Shown: positions 22,311 through 33,467, counted from the first letter of the stretch. The stretch: 64,000 nt of DNA from Gentiana macrophylla (GCA_026214975.1 CM047814.1:18623541-18687540); one strand, 5' to 3'. Notes: generated from the sequence alone by a model not told the origin. Program-made: numbers and translations.

Positions 22311-24430
22311 TCAGGCAGCCGGCTGGTGGGAGGACGAGGCGTTGGGGTCGACTTGATTCTCCGACTCGAGGTTCTCCGATCCATCTCCCTCCAGGGCGGG
22401 AGTCACATACTTGTCATACAGGGAGACACCGGCCTTGAACTCTCTGAAATATCGGCCGTAACGAGGGATGGCCTCGGGGTCGTAAAGGTGGGCCTTCTCG
22501 ATGCTGGATACCTCGAAGTCCGGGACGACAGCCTTGACTTGGTCGAGAGCCATTGTAAATCTACTTTTCATGCCCTGACTCATCAGCAACGATAGATCAT
22601 TCTCAAGCTCCATAGAGGCCAGGAAGTTCCTTCTGGCCGATTCCATGCGAGTCGTTAAACCATCAAGAAGAGACTGAAGATCGTTACGAGCCGTGATAGT
22701 CCTCGCCAACTCGGTCTTCATCCCCTCAAGCTCCGACTTCACCCTCTCCAGCTCCAACCTCACTGTGGCTAACTCAGCATCCCTGGCAGATATATCTTCA
22801 CGCACTTTTGATAATTCATCTCGGGAGATTGCCATATCAGACTCGAGCTTGGCGCGACGATCATCGAGCTTGTCTATCTTATCTTTCTGCTTCTCGATAT
22901 TGGATGTCAGCCGGGCAATGGTCTCTTTCTGCTCCTCCATCACAGCAGATGGAGACTCGATTCTGGTCACCGCCACCTTAGCTGCTAGCCGAGCCTGCAA
23001 TAGAGAAAATTGTTAATATCGGAAATAGACAAAAGTCTTAAAGTGACAAGAGAAATAAAAGGAAGACTTACAGCTCGATTGATTTTCATCAGAAAGTCAT
23101 GCAACTCATCCGGAGTCATGGCTTCTATCTCTGTAATGCTCACTCCAGGGAGTGGGTCGGTCGCATTCGATCTGGGAGGAGCAAGATTGCGGGTTTCCTT
23201 CCCAACCCCATGCCTCACCTCAGTAGTTTTGGTCGCTTTCTAGGAACGAGGTCCGCCTCGGTTTGCTCCGTCACCTGAGCCTCATCAGGTTGGTCTCTCA
23301 GAATGTCTGATGTTGACACAGGGGTTGAAGCTCGAGTCGGAGTCCTCTGACCTCCGGAGACTATGGTACCAGATACTGACTTCTTCAATCTGATGCCAGC
23401 CAGTTCCTGAATCTTCTTGGGGTCTGTATCCTTAGGGTCGGGCACTTTGCCCAAGACCTCCAACTTTGAAAAATATTCCACTGCATATAGAGAAAATTCG
23501 ACATCAGAGCACAGTTAAAACAAATACAGAAAAAGAGAAAATACTAAAGTATAGCAACTCGACAGAGTATAAAAATCCTACGCAAGACTCGAACGTCCTC
23601 ATCGAGTTCTAGATAAGCACCCGGACCCGCCGTCTCGACATCGGCAAATGGATACAGAGAATGGACGTTTCGTGTTGCGACGTCGGGATTAACCCTCTCG
23701 AGAATCCCACACTCACTAGGGGGTCAGAGTCGAGCCTATCGTGCCATTTCTTAGGCCTTTTAAACCAAGTACGGACGTTGATATCTTTCAACTCGTGTCG
23801 AATAAAGAAAAAATGGGGTTTCCACTCGCCCTGAGACGATGTCACCCTTCTAAAAAATTCCGGGACCAGAGGACGCCTCTGAAAAGTGTACCATCCCGCA
23901 TCTTGTAGGCCTTGGATTGCATAATACTGTCGGAACAGCCGGACCGAGAACTCGACTTTGGCGATCCGACACGCCAGCACGAATCCCATGACACTCCTAA
24001 CCCCGTTTGGAGCGAGTTGAGTAATGCAGATCTGGTAGTGTCGAAGGACTTCAATGAGGGACGGATTGAAGGGATACCTTAACCCTTCTTTCAGTTGCGC
24101 CTCGCAAATGGCACAGAACCCGTGAGGAGGATCACAGGCATATTGATGGCTACCGTGAGATACTTTGATGTTCTCGGATGAATATGGGATGCCGTACCGT
24201 AGACATACGACCTTAGCTTTTTCCTGGGTGAGATTAGATATGCAACCGTATGGTCCTTGACCCTTCATCCTGGTTTGGCGTTTTGCAGCAGGTCGAGAAG
24301 ACGATTCTTCTTCTCCGGCAACTACCTCACCGGAAACAAGTGGTTGTTCGGTGACCGTCCTCTCTGCCGATTCTTCTTCTTCTACAACAACTTCTTCCCT
24401 ATTTTGAGAATCGTTTTCGCTACTAGACAT
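22311..24430 (-). pseudogene. Antisense spliced gene in the Gypsy 3' region (gypsy-type transposase_28-like plus coiled coil)
   Basis: On the minus strand an ATG at 24430 opens an acidic N-terminus and a domain with CDPPHGFCAICEAQL, RYPFNPSLIEVLRHYQI and QLAPNGVRSVMGFV, resembling the plant putative gypsy-type transposon domain (Pfam PF04195, from memory). Exon 1 ends at 23582. Intron 23581-23481 has GTAGGA...TGCAG. Exon 2 is 23480-23072. Intron 23071-22995 has GTAAGT and a pyrimidine-rich TATTGCAG. Exon 3 (22994-22311) encodes a long coiled coil (about residues MEEQKETIARL to ELARTITARND). Both junctions keep frame. One-base slips near 23710 and 23250 break exons 1 and 2. The product would be about 645 residues. 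The role in the element's life cycle is unknown; it could be structural or a captured host gene. Confidence 0.75.
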
Positions 24431-24855
24431 GGACTTGGAAAAAAGAGAAGAAACACAAAAACAAAAGAAAAGAGTTTGAGCAGATTAGGGCTTACTTGCG
24501 GTTTTCGGATAAAACAGAGGCAAATAAATGGCAAATAAGAGACTTCAAAGTCTTGAGCTCCTTATATGCTTGCAAATCTCCAAATGATTTGAAAGGGTGG
24601 GATTTGGGGGCAGTTATAAGGCATGGAACGCGAGAATCAAGGACAGAATCCCCGCGTGGACCAATGAAAAACGCTTCATTTTCACGCACCCATTAATATC
24701 GTCATGATGTGATGTCATCTCCGACGGACAACTACATCGGCTAGGAGGATAGCTGTATTCCCGCCTAAAGAAGGCCACACGTCAAAAAGATTATTCAAAT
24801 TTTCAGATCCGACATCAGCACTTGAGACGAGCTTCCCTCCGATCTGGGGGGCTTA
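24431..24855. other. Gypsy 3' spacer and polypurine tract
   Basis: No gene is visible. It would hold the promoter of the antisense gene (starting at 24430). The purine run TGGGGGG at about 24845-24851, just before the 3' LTR, is the probable polypurine tract. Confidence 0.5.
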
Positions 24856-25384
24856 TTACGATACGTGATTTCACCCCTCCACGTGGAATAATCTGATTGG
24901 TCCAGCTGGATGTAGAAAAGTCTGTGTTAATTATACATATCGGATCAAATACGAGACCTACCAGTGAAGACCACAACAACCGGCAGGTTCTGCAAGTGTC
25001 CCACCTCAATCAACCATGTCGGTTAGCATCGAGTCGAGACCAAGGCCTCCAGTCCAGGTTCCTAGGCCCACCATCCAGCTGGTTACTTGGACAAGGGGTC
25101 AAGGCCCATCAAAGGGTATTTATGTCAATAGACCAAACCACCCTAAGTTTAGGGCAGAAGAAGGACATGTGCCTATAAATACATAGCTCCAGGAACTACG
25201 TAAGGCTTGATTCCTGGACATTACACAGGATACGTAGGCAATCCAAGATACATTCTTGGACTCAGCCATATAACACCAAAAACACCATCTTCATCAGTCT
25301 TGGCCTTGCATATTCTTCCTCCAAACTCACCCTTAGATTACACGTGGCCCTGTTTTACCGGTGGTGCATTATTCAGCATCATCA
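24856..25384 (+). repeat. Gypsy 3' LTR
   Basis: Begins TTACGATACGTGATTTC (the second base differs from the 5' LTR's TG) and ends AGCATCATCA. CTCAT follows as the target duplication. Confidence 0.92.
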
Positions 25385-25388
25385 CTCA

Positions 25389-25493
25389 TGTTAGTGCTCA
25401 GGATCAACTTGCTGATTGTCTTACCAAGTCTCTCCCTCGCTTGGCTTTTGTTCAACAGCGCAGCAAGTTAGGTCTCCTCCCTCGTCCAACTTG
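25389..25493 (+). pseudogene. Copia-A RNase H, C-terminal part after the Gypsy
   Basis: Directly continues the frame broken at 15403: VSAQDQLADCLTKSLPRL, then a stop after LLPRPT. A purine-rich TTGAGGGGTGG precedes the 3' LTR and is the polypurine tract. Confidence 0.88.
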
Positions 25494-25501
25494 AGGGGTG
25501 G

Positions 25502-25689
25502 TATTAGCTGTATATACGTATCTCTTTGTATTTGTGTATTTATGCCATTTATTTATATTTAGCACAATTAGTGGAGTAATGTATGTAGCTGTAATTATGG
25601 TCATATTCTTTTGTAATTCAGTATGTATACTCTGTAACACTCAGCAAGTGTGAATATAGAAAAATCATAATTTCTAAAATACTCTGTTA
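25502..25689 (+). repeat. Copia-A 3' LTR (188 bp)
   Basis: Identical to the 5' LTR except for one A/G difference. It is followed by the TTTTC target duplication (25690-25694) and resumption of Copia-B. Confidence 0.9.
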
Positions 25690-26210
25690 TTTTCGACTCC
25701 TACTCTCAAACTTGTCGCCTTTATGATGTTGATTATGCGCATAACACGGGCATCCCAGGACATGAATCATATCTAGATTAAGAGTTTTACCAAATAAAAC
25801 TTCATACAGGGTTTTAAAATCAAGAACAATTGATGATGTCCTATTAATCAAATAGCACGCCGCAAGGACACACTCACCCCAAAACCGTATAGGTAAATGT
25901 CCATCAAACCGAAGGGCCCTCGCCACATTCAAAATATGTTGGTACTTACGCTCTACACGACCATAATGTTGGGGTGTACCAACACAAGATGTTTCAAATA
26001 TAATTCCACGCTCTCAAAAATTTGGAAGCAAGCGCTTAAATTCTGTCTCGTTGTCACTACTCACTCGGGATATTTTCTGATTAAACTAACGGTCAACTAA
26101 AGCAAAAAATTCCAAGAAAGAAAACACAATAAGTAAACCCACACACACCGATAAAAATCGTCAACAATTGTCAAAAAAAAAGAGGCTCCACAAAAGGAGG
26201 ATGTGTGATA

Positions 26211-26360
26211 GGGATGGTTTTAGGTAGTATCTATACACGGTGTGGAGACACGTGTCGCATCACATGGACCGTCTGTTTTTAAACTGGATTTAAACTGTGT
26301 GGTCTGGATCATTCTACATGTCAACTCACTCCAAAGGAGTCACCACCTAAAAATTTCCCG
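26211..26360. mobile_element. Small MITE-like insertion in the Copia-B integrase
   Basis: About 150 bases interrupt the integrase reading frame between the HCD.WGP and YHTSSFCGA motifs. Ends ATGGTTTTAGGTAG and CCACCTAAAAATTTCCC are roughly inverted, and GGG is present at both junctions. There is no coding capacity and the exact family is uncertain. Confidence 0.45.
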
Positions 26361-27082
26361 GGCCCCCATCAATCACAATGTACTAATTCGAATATCCTAC
26401 CGACTCTATTCTGACTCAGCAGAAAACTATTGCGGGACTGTTTCGCACGAAAGCAAGAGTCACAACCATCTTTATTCAAAACACCAGAAAAACTAAAATT
26501 TGGAAATTTCCTAAGGATCTTTTCTGAAGGATGTCCCATTCTTTTGTGCCATAGATCCATAGAATCATCACCACGAACTGCTAATGGAAAACAAAAAGTC
26601 CGTCCGCCCGCTTCATCCACTCCAATCGGCGTCCTCGTCACTCTGTCCTATATCACACATAGAGAATTTGTCAGCTGAACTGTATGGTTATTTTCATCCG
26701 TCAGTTGAATAAGAGACAACAAATTGCAATCTAACTATGGAACAAACAACACATGGTTAAGGCATAAATTTTCCGATAAAATTGCAGTCCCCTCATGCGT
26801 AGCAATCGAGGTATGGCCATCGGGTAACCCGATGATACATTGTTGAATTTTCTTGGCATTACTCAACAAATTCACATTGCCCGTAACATGATGTGTTGCC
26901 CCGGTGTCAAGGATCCACGATTTCTCACTTGCCAAACAATCTCGTATTTTCGATAAATTTAAAATATCCAAAATACCTTACCACTAGGTTGGTGTTTAAT
27001 TGGTCAAACCAGCCTGGTCTGATGTGAGTGGGGGTGTAACTACTGGAATTACTCCACGTGGAGTAGATCATCGAGTGATTGG

Positions 27083-27290
27083 ATTCCTCTAACCAAAAGA
27101 GCTTACCTTGCTTCAATACGAACCAACAACGTCGCCAATTCTTAGTGTACTCGTCTTGCTTTGATAGCCCACCGCTTCGCTCTGGATTTGACCAGAATTC
27201 GATGCCGCCATAGTCTTCGTTGGGGATGGATGTTCCGGTCAATGCTCCGGTCACCGTTTTCCATTACCGGTGCGGTGAGACGATCAAACA
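27083..27290 (-). pseudogene. Fragment of a plant PH-domain (PH1-type) gene inside Copia-B
   Basis: The minus strand encodes EDYGGIEFWSNPERSGGLSK, QDEYTKNWRRCWFVLKQGKL and FWLEES, matching the N-terminal half of plant PH1-type pleckstrin homology proteins, which bind phosphoinositides. The similarity stops after FWLEES, mid-domain. Upstream in frame there is WKTVTGALTG preceded by TAA, so there is no start. It sits where Copia gag should be, between the primer site and the protease. This suggests captured host sequence, though insertion of the element into a PH1 copy is an alternative. Confidence 0.7.
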
Positions 27291-27439
27291 ATGCTCGATT
27301 TAAATCCTTCAGCGTTGGAGGAAGACGCTCCTTCATATTCCTGTTACGTAGATTTTTTCTAATTATTTTTTTAGTTTATTATTATTATGGCTCTGATACC
27401 ATGATAATTTTATGGTGTGAAAGTCTGTCATTCATTTTT

Positions 27440-28975
27440 TTTAACAGCAAGAAATTTTATTTATAAAAATCTAGCAAGACGCTAGATAACAAAAGGTTCA
27501 AATTACAAATAATATATCCAAGCTGTAGAAAATGCCAATTCACCACACTAAAAAACAAACAAGACAAACTCAACAACTCCAAGCCGAACAAACAACGATT
27601 CAATACCCAACTAGTCATTACTGTTGCTCAAAGAAAGAGGATTGTTTGTCCAAGTTGTCTAATCGTTGTTGATACTGCTTTTTCTTGTAGTTATCCATGC
27701 GAAGCTTCTTCCTTGAATCTCTCCAAATAAATTGTCGGCATTGGAAACTTTGGATTTAAAAACAAAAGAGTTTCTAGCCGTCCAAATAGACCAAAAAACA
27801 ACCTTTTTGATAGCATCCCATATTATAGATTTCTCACCATGCCTTGCTGCTAAAGGAATGTAACAGAAGAATGAATCCCAATCCGTAAAATTCAATCTGG
27901 GTATCGAAGTCCAATCAAAAAAAATCTTGCACCAAATATACGAGGTAAATGAGCAAAAGAGAAATAAATGTGAAATATCCTCATCCACCTCCTTGTAGAA
28001 AGGACATAATTGATCGTCAACACGCAATACCTCTGTTTGCAACATGAGTGCGCGTGGGGAACTCGATTGTGTGCAACCTTCCAATTAAAAATGTTAACTT
28101 TTGACGGAACAAAGATCATTCCACCTCCAAGAAAAAGAAATAAACGATCGTCGAATCGTCGACACATTAAGCATGATCTTCTTTAACCGGCCTTTGAAAT
28201 GATACCATTGAAACTAAGCCTCCAAAATGGTGTGTCGACATTGCCTGCAATGGGTGATACATAAGAGAGCAAAGCATTAAGATCAATAAATTCCCCCAAC
28301 TCTCTCCCTCTTAACTCTCTTCTCCTCTCCCAATCCCAACACCAAACGCCCTCTACAAACCTCCCTCTATCACTCACCACACACTCACTATCTTTCTCAA
28401 GTCGAAAAAGTCTCGGAAAATCTGCTTCAAGAGTACGCTCCAAAACCCAAGAATCTTTCCAAAATCTCACTCTATTTCCCATGCCTAGCTTCCATCCAAC
28501 AGAGGATAAAAGTTTCACCCCTTTCTTTTCAATGTGGAACCCATTTTTTACAATACCGCACCACACTTTACCCTTTCCACTCCTCCCGACTCCCTCACTA
28601 AATCCTTCTTCCTTGCCATACAACGCACTAATAACTTCATTCCACAGCACACCATCTTCTGTTTTCCACCTCCATCACCATTTTCCTAGTAAGACAATAT
28701 TTTGCACCCTAAGCCCCCTACCCCAAGCGCCCCTAGCGATTTTTGCTTCAAAATTGTGTTCCAAGAAATCCAAGCAGTGTATCTCTCACCCTTGCCTCCT
28801 CCCCAAAAAAATTGAGCTCCCAATTGTTCTAAGATGCGTATCACAGCAATAGGAGCATGAAAAACAGAGAAATAGTACAAAGGTAGACTCCCCATAACTG
28901 CTTTGATCAGTGTCAATCTACCTCCCACGGATAAGAGTCTAGCTTTCCACCACTCATTCATTATCTGAGTATCAT
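27440..28975 (-). mobile_element. 5'-truncated LINE (L1-type) remnant
   Basis: The minus strand first encodes the C-terminal reverse-transcriptase segment (WWKARLLSVGGRLTLIKAV, LPLYYFSVF, FFWGG), then the post-RT region (GMGNRVRFWKDSW), then the zinc-binding tail (FVPSKVNIFNWK, CPFYKEVDEDISHLFLFC). Frames are broken in at least three places. There is no endonuclease or 5' part. The T run near 27437-27444 on the plus strand may be the reverse complement of its poly(A) tail, placing its 3' end in the Copia-B LTR. Confidence 0.85.
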
Positions 28976-29084
28976 CACATATATAGATTACAATGTATGC
29001 CCTACCACAGTATAAGCCTTATGTCAACTAATTACAATCACATGTCAAAATGTCAAAAAAATATATATCTATCGTGGCCAGAAG

Positions 29085-29393
29085 CATAGGGAGGTGGCGG
29101 TGAAAATAAATGGCCTCCAAACATTTGAATGTGATGAGCATTCGTATGTGAAGCATAGGGAAATGATGAAGGAACATATGAATATGATGGAGGGCATAAA
29201 GCATAACCGGTGGAAAGCTCGTATTGAAAAGTTGAGCTTAGATCAACTTGAAAATCTTAAGTTTGCACTGAAGGATATACAAATGAGGGTTTTAAATGAT
29301 CACGTGGAAATCTGGAAGAGAAGATTGATGATACAACAGATTCAATCCATCACGGATGAGTTTTTACCGAACTGCCACAATCCATATTGATTG
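29085..29393 (+). pseudogene. Possible type I MADS-box C-terminal fragment
   Basis: The open frame contains RWKARIEKLSLDQLENLKFA, recalling the W...LSL.QLE.LK.AL region after the MADS domain in AGL61/62-type proteins. No MADS DNA-binding domain is found within 1 kb upstream. It is followed by DIQMRVLNDHVEIWKRRL and a stop. It could be a broken gene or captured fragment. The similarity is short. Confidence 0.35.
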
Positions 29394-29569
29394 ATCGGGT
29401 CCAAAATATACACAATCAATCGACACAACAATAATACGGCATCCATATTGATTGATGGTGTCCCACAATAATCAATGGTGTACATCACTGTTGTGTCAAT
29501 TGGTTGTGTATTTTCATTGTGTCAATTGGTTGTATTGCTCAACCATCCATAAAAAAGATGTAAAAGAAT

Positions 29570-29965
29570 ATTTGGAAAATTATGGATAAGGACACAATCT
29601 GGAATATTTTTAAGTAACAGGACAGCTACATATTTTTTATAGGGAGAATGACAACTGCACAATTTTTATAGCGAGAAGGACAAACAGTGAATCCCGAAAA
29701 TCAGTGAATCTCCCCGGTGAATCCCGAAATCAGTGAATTTCGACAGTGAATTTTGACAGTGAATCTCGAAAATCAGTGAATTTCGACAATGAATTTTAAA
29801 AATTAGTGAATTTCGACAGTGAATTTCGGCAGTGAATTTAAACAGTGAATTTCGACAGTGAATAAATAGTTTTGTCCTTTATGCAAAATTTCAAAAGATT
29901 GTCCTTCTACTCAATTGATGAAATATTTCTGTCATTCTTCCTCATTCCCCCAAGAATATTATTGT
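29570..29965. repeat. Minisatellite-bearing dispersed repeat, copy 2
   Basis: Homologous to 7010-7440, with the same GGACACAATCT start, GGGAGAA motif, tandem CAGTGAATTTCGA units (29690-29865) and an ending like TTTCTGTCATTCTTCCTCATT. The copies differ in unit number and bases. 29965-30136 is AT-rich with nothing recognisable. Confidence 0.65.
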
Positions 29966-30136
29966 TTCTCTCTTACATAATTTTTCAACCATCCATATTT
30001 TTTTGACACATTCTCGTCACAATCTTTTCATCATAATTCAAGTTTTTTCGCATTTTTTATTATCATATCTCATTTAATATTTTTCCGATATAATTTCTGA
30101 AATTCGATTTTTTTTTTCAATAATTCACGGAGAATG

Positions 30137-30514
30137 TGTTGGAATGAGATATTATTAATGGAGAAGTATTTGAGAGTGGAAGATGGTAGGAAGATTTGAT
30201 GGAAGAGACTTCTTTTATTACTTCAAAACTTCTTGATTTTTGCTTGATACAAACACTATGGCTTGGGTCATATTTATAGTACTAGTCTTCAACTAGGATT
30301 GTTTCTAGAGTCTTCCACCTTATTCCTTTACTACCTTATTCTAGTGTCTTCCATACAAGATAATTTATTAACTCTCTAGAATTCTCCACACAAGTACATC
30401 CTACAACATAATTCTAGATTGACTCATACAAGTTTCTAGATCTTGGACCTTAAGGCCTATTTAATTTTGGACTCTTTGAGAAATTAAGGCTCAAATCAAG
30501 TTTACATTTCAACA
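30137..30514 (-). repeat. Copia-D 3' LTR
   Basis: Plus-strand ends TGTTGGAATGAG and ACATTTCAACA. It matches 36036-36413 with a handful of differences. Confidence 0.93.
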
Positions 30515-30521
30515 CCCCCTC

Positions 30522-32060
30522 TTAAACTTGATTTTTCTTTACTCCAATCAAGTTTCTCATCTTCACAAAGACTTCTTGCTTAAGTGGTTTTGTGAAGATG
30601 TCTGCCACCTGATCATGTGTCTTCACATACTCCACTTGCACATTCTTTCTTGCAATGCACTCGCTTATGTAGTGATAGCGCGTATCAATATGCTTACTTC
30701 GATCATGATGGACTGGGTTTTTGGCCAAAGCTATAGCTGACTTGTTATCCACGCGAATAGTAGTTGGATCTTCTTGTGCCAACCCCAACTCCTTTAATGA
30801 TTTCAGAGCGATCGCATGACAAACACATGAGGTAGCAAAGCTACATATTCTCGCCTCACATGAAGAAAGGGTGACTATCGGTTGTTTCTTTGACATCCAT
30901 GTGAAAGTGGTGTCTCCCATATAGAATGCGGCCGGTTGTACTTTACGGTCATCCACATCTCCGGCCCAATCACTATCATCAGAAACCCACAAGCTTGTAC
31001 TTGTCTCGAAACCAAATAGTATAATCCATAATCTATCGTTCCTTTGAGATACCGGAGAATTCTCTTTGCACTTTTCCAGTGAGTTATTGTTGGATTCTCC
31101 ATGTAACGATCGATTACTCCAACCGCATCTGAATGTCGGGTCTTGTACAAGTCGTACCGTAAACTTCCAACCATGCTCTTAAAGAGTGTTGGGTCTATTC
31201 TCTCTGATTTGTCGTATTTTGACAACTTGATTCCACACTCTATCGGTGTACTTACTGGCTTGCAATTTTCCATTTTGAACCTTTTGAGAATCTCTCTTGT
31301 GTATCCTTCTTGTGAGATGAAGATTCCATGATCCTCTTGTTTTACTTCAATGCCAAGATAATATGCCATTAGTCCACTATCTGTCATCTCAAATTCTTTG
31401 GCCATATCCATCTTTAACTCCTCAATCATTTTCGGATTGTTGCCGGTGAAGATCAGATCGTCCACATATAGGCAAACTATTAGAATGTTTTCGCCTTTTC
31501 TTTTAACATAGAGAGCATGCTCGTATGGGCACTTCTTAAACCCTTTCTCTTGAAAATACTTGTCTATGCGGCTATTCCATGCTCGAGGAGCCTGTTTTAG
31601 CCCATAAAGTGCCTTCCTTAACTTCAAAACTTTGTCTTCACTTCCTCGATTTCGTAACCGGGTGGTTCTTTGAATATACACTTCTTCTTCAAGAATCCCA
31701 TTTAAGAAGGCGATTTTACATCCATCTCGATGTATTTTCCACCTATATTGAGTCGCCAAAGAAATGATTAGTCTTATAGCTTCTAGTCGAGCAACGGAGC
31801 AAAAACCTCTTCGTAGTCGATGCCACTCTTTGACTATACCCTTTTGCCACTAATCTCGCCTTATATCTTTCAACTTCTCCTTTGGCATTTTTCTTTGTTT
31901 TATATACCCACTTCACACCGATCGCATTGTGACCTTTTGGAAGTGTAGCTAACTCCCAAGTATCATTCTTCTTAATTGCCTTTATTTCTTCATCCATTGC
32001 GTCTTTCCGCTTTTGGCTCCTCCCAAACCTCTTCAAAGTCCATTGGCTCACAATCAAAAA
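30522..32060 (-). pseudogene. Copia-D reverse transcriptase and RNase H
   Basis: From right to left: VKWVYKTKKNAKGEVERYKA, KARLVAKGYSQ, a frame break near 31760, YGLKQAPRAWNSRIDKYF, LYVDDLIFTGNN (catalytic, intact), GIFISQEGYTREILKRF, then RNase H with SDWAGDVDDRK, DNKSAIALAKNPVHHDRSKH and ADIFTKPL, and a stop at 30522. A shift near 30880-30990 splits RT from RNase H. Confidence 0.87.
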
Positions 32061-33467
32061 AAGGCAAAATAAGGTAAGATCATTTTGGTTTTTTCTGTTA
32101 CCTCATATATTTCTTGTAGACTCTAAAGCGTGGAGTTCTTTCTTCCGAGCTTCGTTTGATGACAATACGTCTTCTTGGGTAGTTGCAATCTGGTGAAGTT
32201 TGGAGAGGGTAGTGGGCTCCTCTCTTGGTTGCTCCATGTCGCCCTCGTCAATGTAAGGGAAGAAGTTATAGTCATCCTCACATGTCTCCCAATCCCATTC
32301 TCCTTCTTCATTAAATATAACATCTCGACGATGATTGTTTTTCTAGTATTCGGATTGTAAAGCTTGTATCCTTTGGTGTTGGAGTCGTAACCAATAAAAA
32401 TATACTTCTCGCTTTTATCATCCAACTTTCTTCTATGCTAAATCGTGTATGTGAACATGGGCTATGCTCCGAAAACTCGTAGATGAGACTCTCAGGCTTC
32501 CTCCCACTCCATGCTTCTTGTGGTGTCTTGCCCCATACACTTCTTGTTGGTGACCGATTTGACAAGTACACCTGCAGATGCAATGACCTCTCGCCTGCAG
32601 CTCCTTTGGAAGTCTCTTGCTTTTGAGCATACTCCTCACCATATCAAGGATTGTTCTATTCTTTCTTTCGGCGACTCCATTTTGTTTGGGGACCTTGGAA
32701 CCGTCAATGGCCGACGTATTCCATTTGCACTACAAAACTCTTGAAATTCATTTGAGGTGAATTCTCCTCCCGGTCGATCTCAAGGCTTTGATCTCAGGCC
32801 ACTCTCTTTTCCACAAGCAGACTTTAAATTTCTTAAACATCTCAAAGACCTCGATTTTTGCTTCAAGAAATACACCCATGTTTTTCTTGAAAAATCATCG
32901 ATGAAGAGAAGGAAATAGTTACTCTTACCAAGAGAGCTTGGTTTGATTGGACCACACACGCCTCAGATGTACGAGTTCTAGTAGCTTTTGAGCTCTTGAA
33001 GTGGATTCCTTTGGAAAACTTTTCCTAAATTGTTTTCCAAGTAGACACCCTTCACATACTTGATCGGGATGATGAATCTTTGGGTAATCCTCTCACCATC
33101 TCCTTTTGGAGAGCAACTCTAGACCTCAAAATTGAGATGCCCATATCGAAGATGCCAAAGCCAAGATGCATCTTTGTAGCATGCCTTGAGACACTTTGCA
33201 ACATCGTTTTGAATGTTTATCACAAACATCATATTCCTTGTCATCGTCACATAATAGACATTGGAGATGAATTGATGTTGTCCATTCTTCAATCGGATAA
33301 GCCTTAGCAATTAAGTTGTGCGCTTTGTCTCGATATAGAAAGGTTATTATCTCTTAAGTGAATATCATAACCTTTCTCCAAAAGCCCAAGACTCAAGATG
33401 TTGCTCTTCATGTTTGGGACATAATAGACATTGGAGATGAATTGATGTTGTCCATTCATCTTCAATC
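32061..33467 (-). pseudogene. Copia-D integrase and 3' part of protease
   Basis: Includes QHQFISNVYYVPNMKSNILS (protease end), KACYKDASWLWHLRYGHLNF (pre-integrase), integrase core pieces with many shifts, and YLSNRSPTRSVWGKTPQEAW. A protease segment of about 55 bases is repeated (33245-33300 and 33418-33473), an internal duplication displaced by about 170 bases. Confidence 0.75.

Larger units (their letters stand above)
15404..25384 (+). mobile_element. Gypsy (Tat/Retand-like) LTR retrotransposon nested in Copia-A
   Basis: A 9981-bp element with 528/529-bp LTRs (TG...CA at the 5' copy) and target duplication CTCAT (15399-15403 and 25385-25389) inside the Copia-A RNase H. Gag, protease, RT, RNase H and integrase run in Gypsy order from 15983 to 21452. 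A 3.4-kb 3' region carries a spliced gene on the opposite strand. That antisense 3' gene is a known feature of Retand-type Tat elements. Many stops, plus loss of the protease Asp and an integrase Glu, make it non-functional on its own. Confidence 0.92.
11098..25689 (+). mobile_element. Copia-A LTR retrotransposon, split by a Gypsy element
   Basis: Complete Copia architecture: 188-bp LTRs, a Met-type primer site directly after the 5' LTR, and gag, protease, integrase, RT and RNase H in Copia order. A 5-bp target duplication TTTTC flanks it. Without the nested Gypsy (15404-25384 plus the CTCAT repeat) its length is about 4.6 kb, usual for Copia. The two LTRs differ at one visible base (A/G near 11217 and 25621). 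Internal stops (TAG at 11938, 12451 and 15061) and frameshifts make it non-autonomous. Confidence 0.93.
25695..27430 (-). mobile_element. Copia-B, 5' part (minus strand)
   Basis: Read from the right: the remnant end of an LTR (AATTATCA), a Met-type primer site (27389-27401), a short atypical gag region, protease (SWILDTGATHHVTGNVN at about 26900), pre-integrase (DLWHKRMGHPSEK) and integrase core (RALRFDGHLPIRFWGECV, LINRTSSIVL). It continues at 11097-10880 across Copia-A. The expected gag of about 900 bases is replaced by about 430 bases containing a PH-domain fragment. The LTR is cut by the LINE. Confidence 0.85.

Noticed and set aside
22326..23243. Plus-strand frames over the Gypsy 3' region
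   Set aside because: They are the reverse of the spliced antisense gene, whose splice sites and domains are much better supported.
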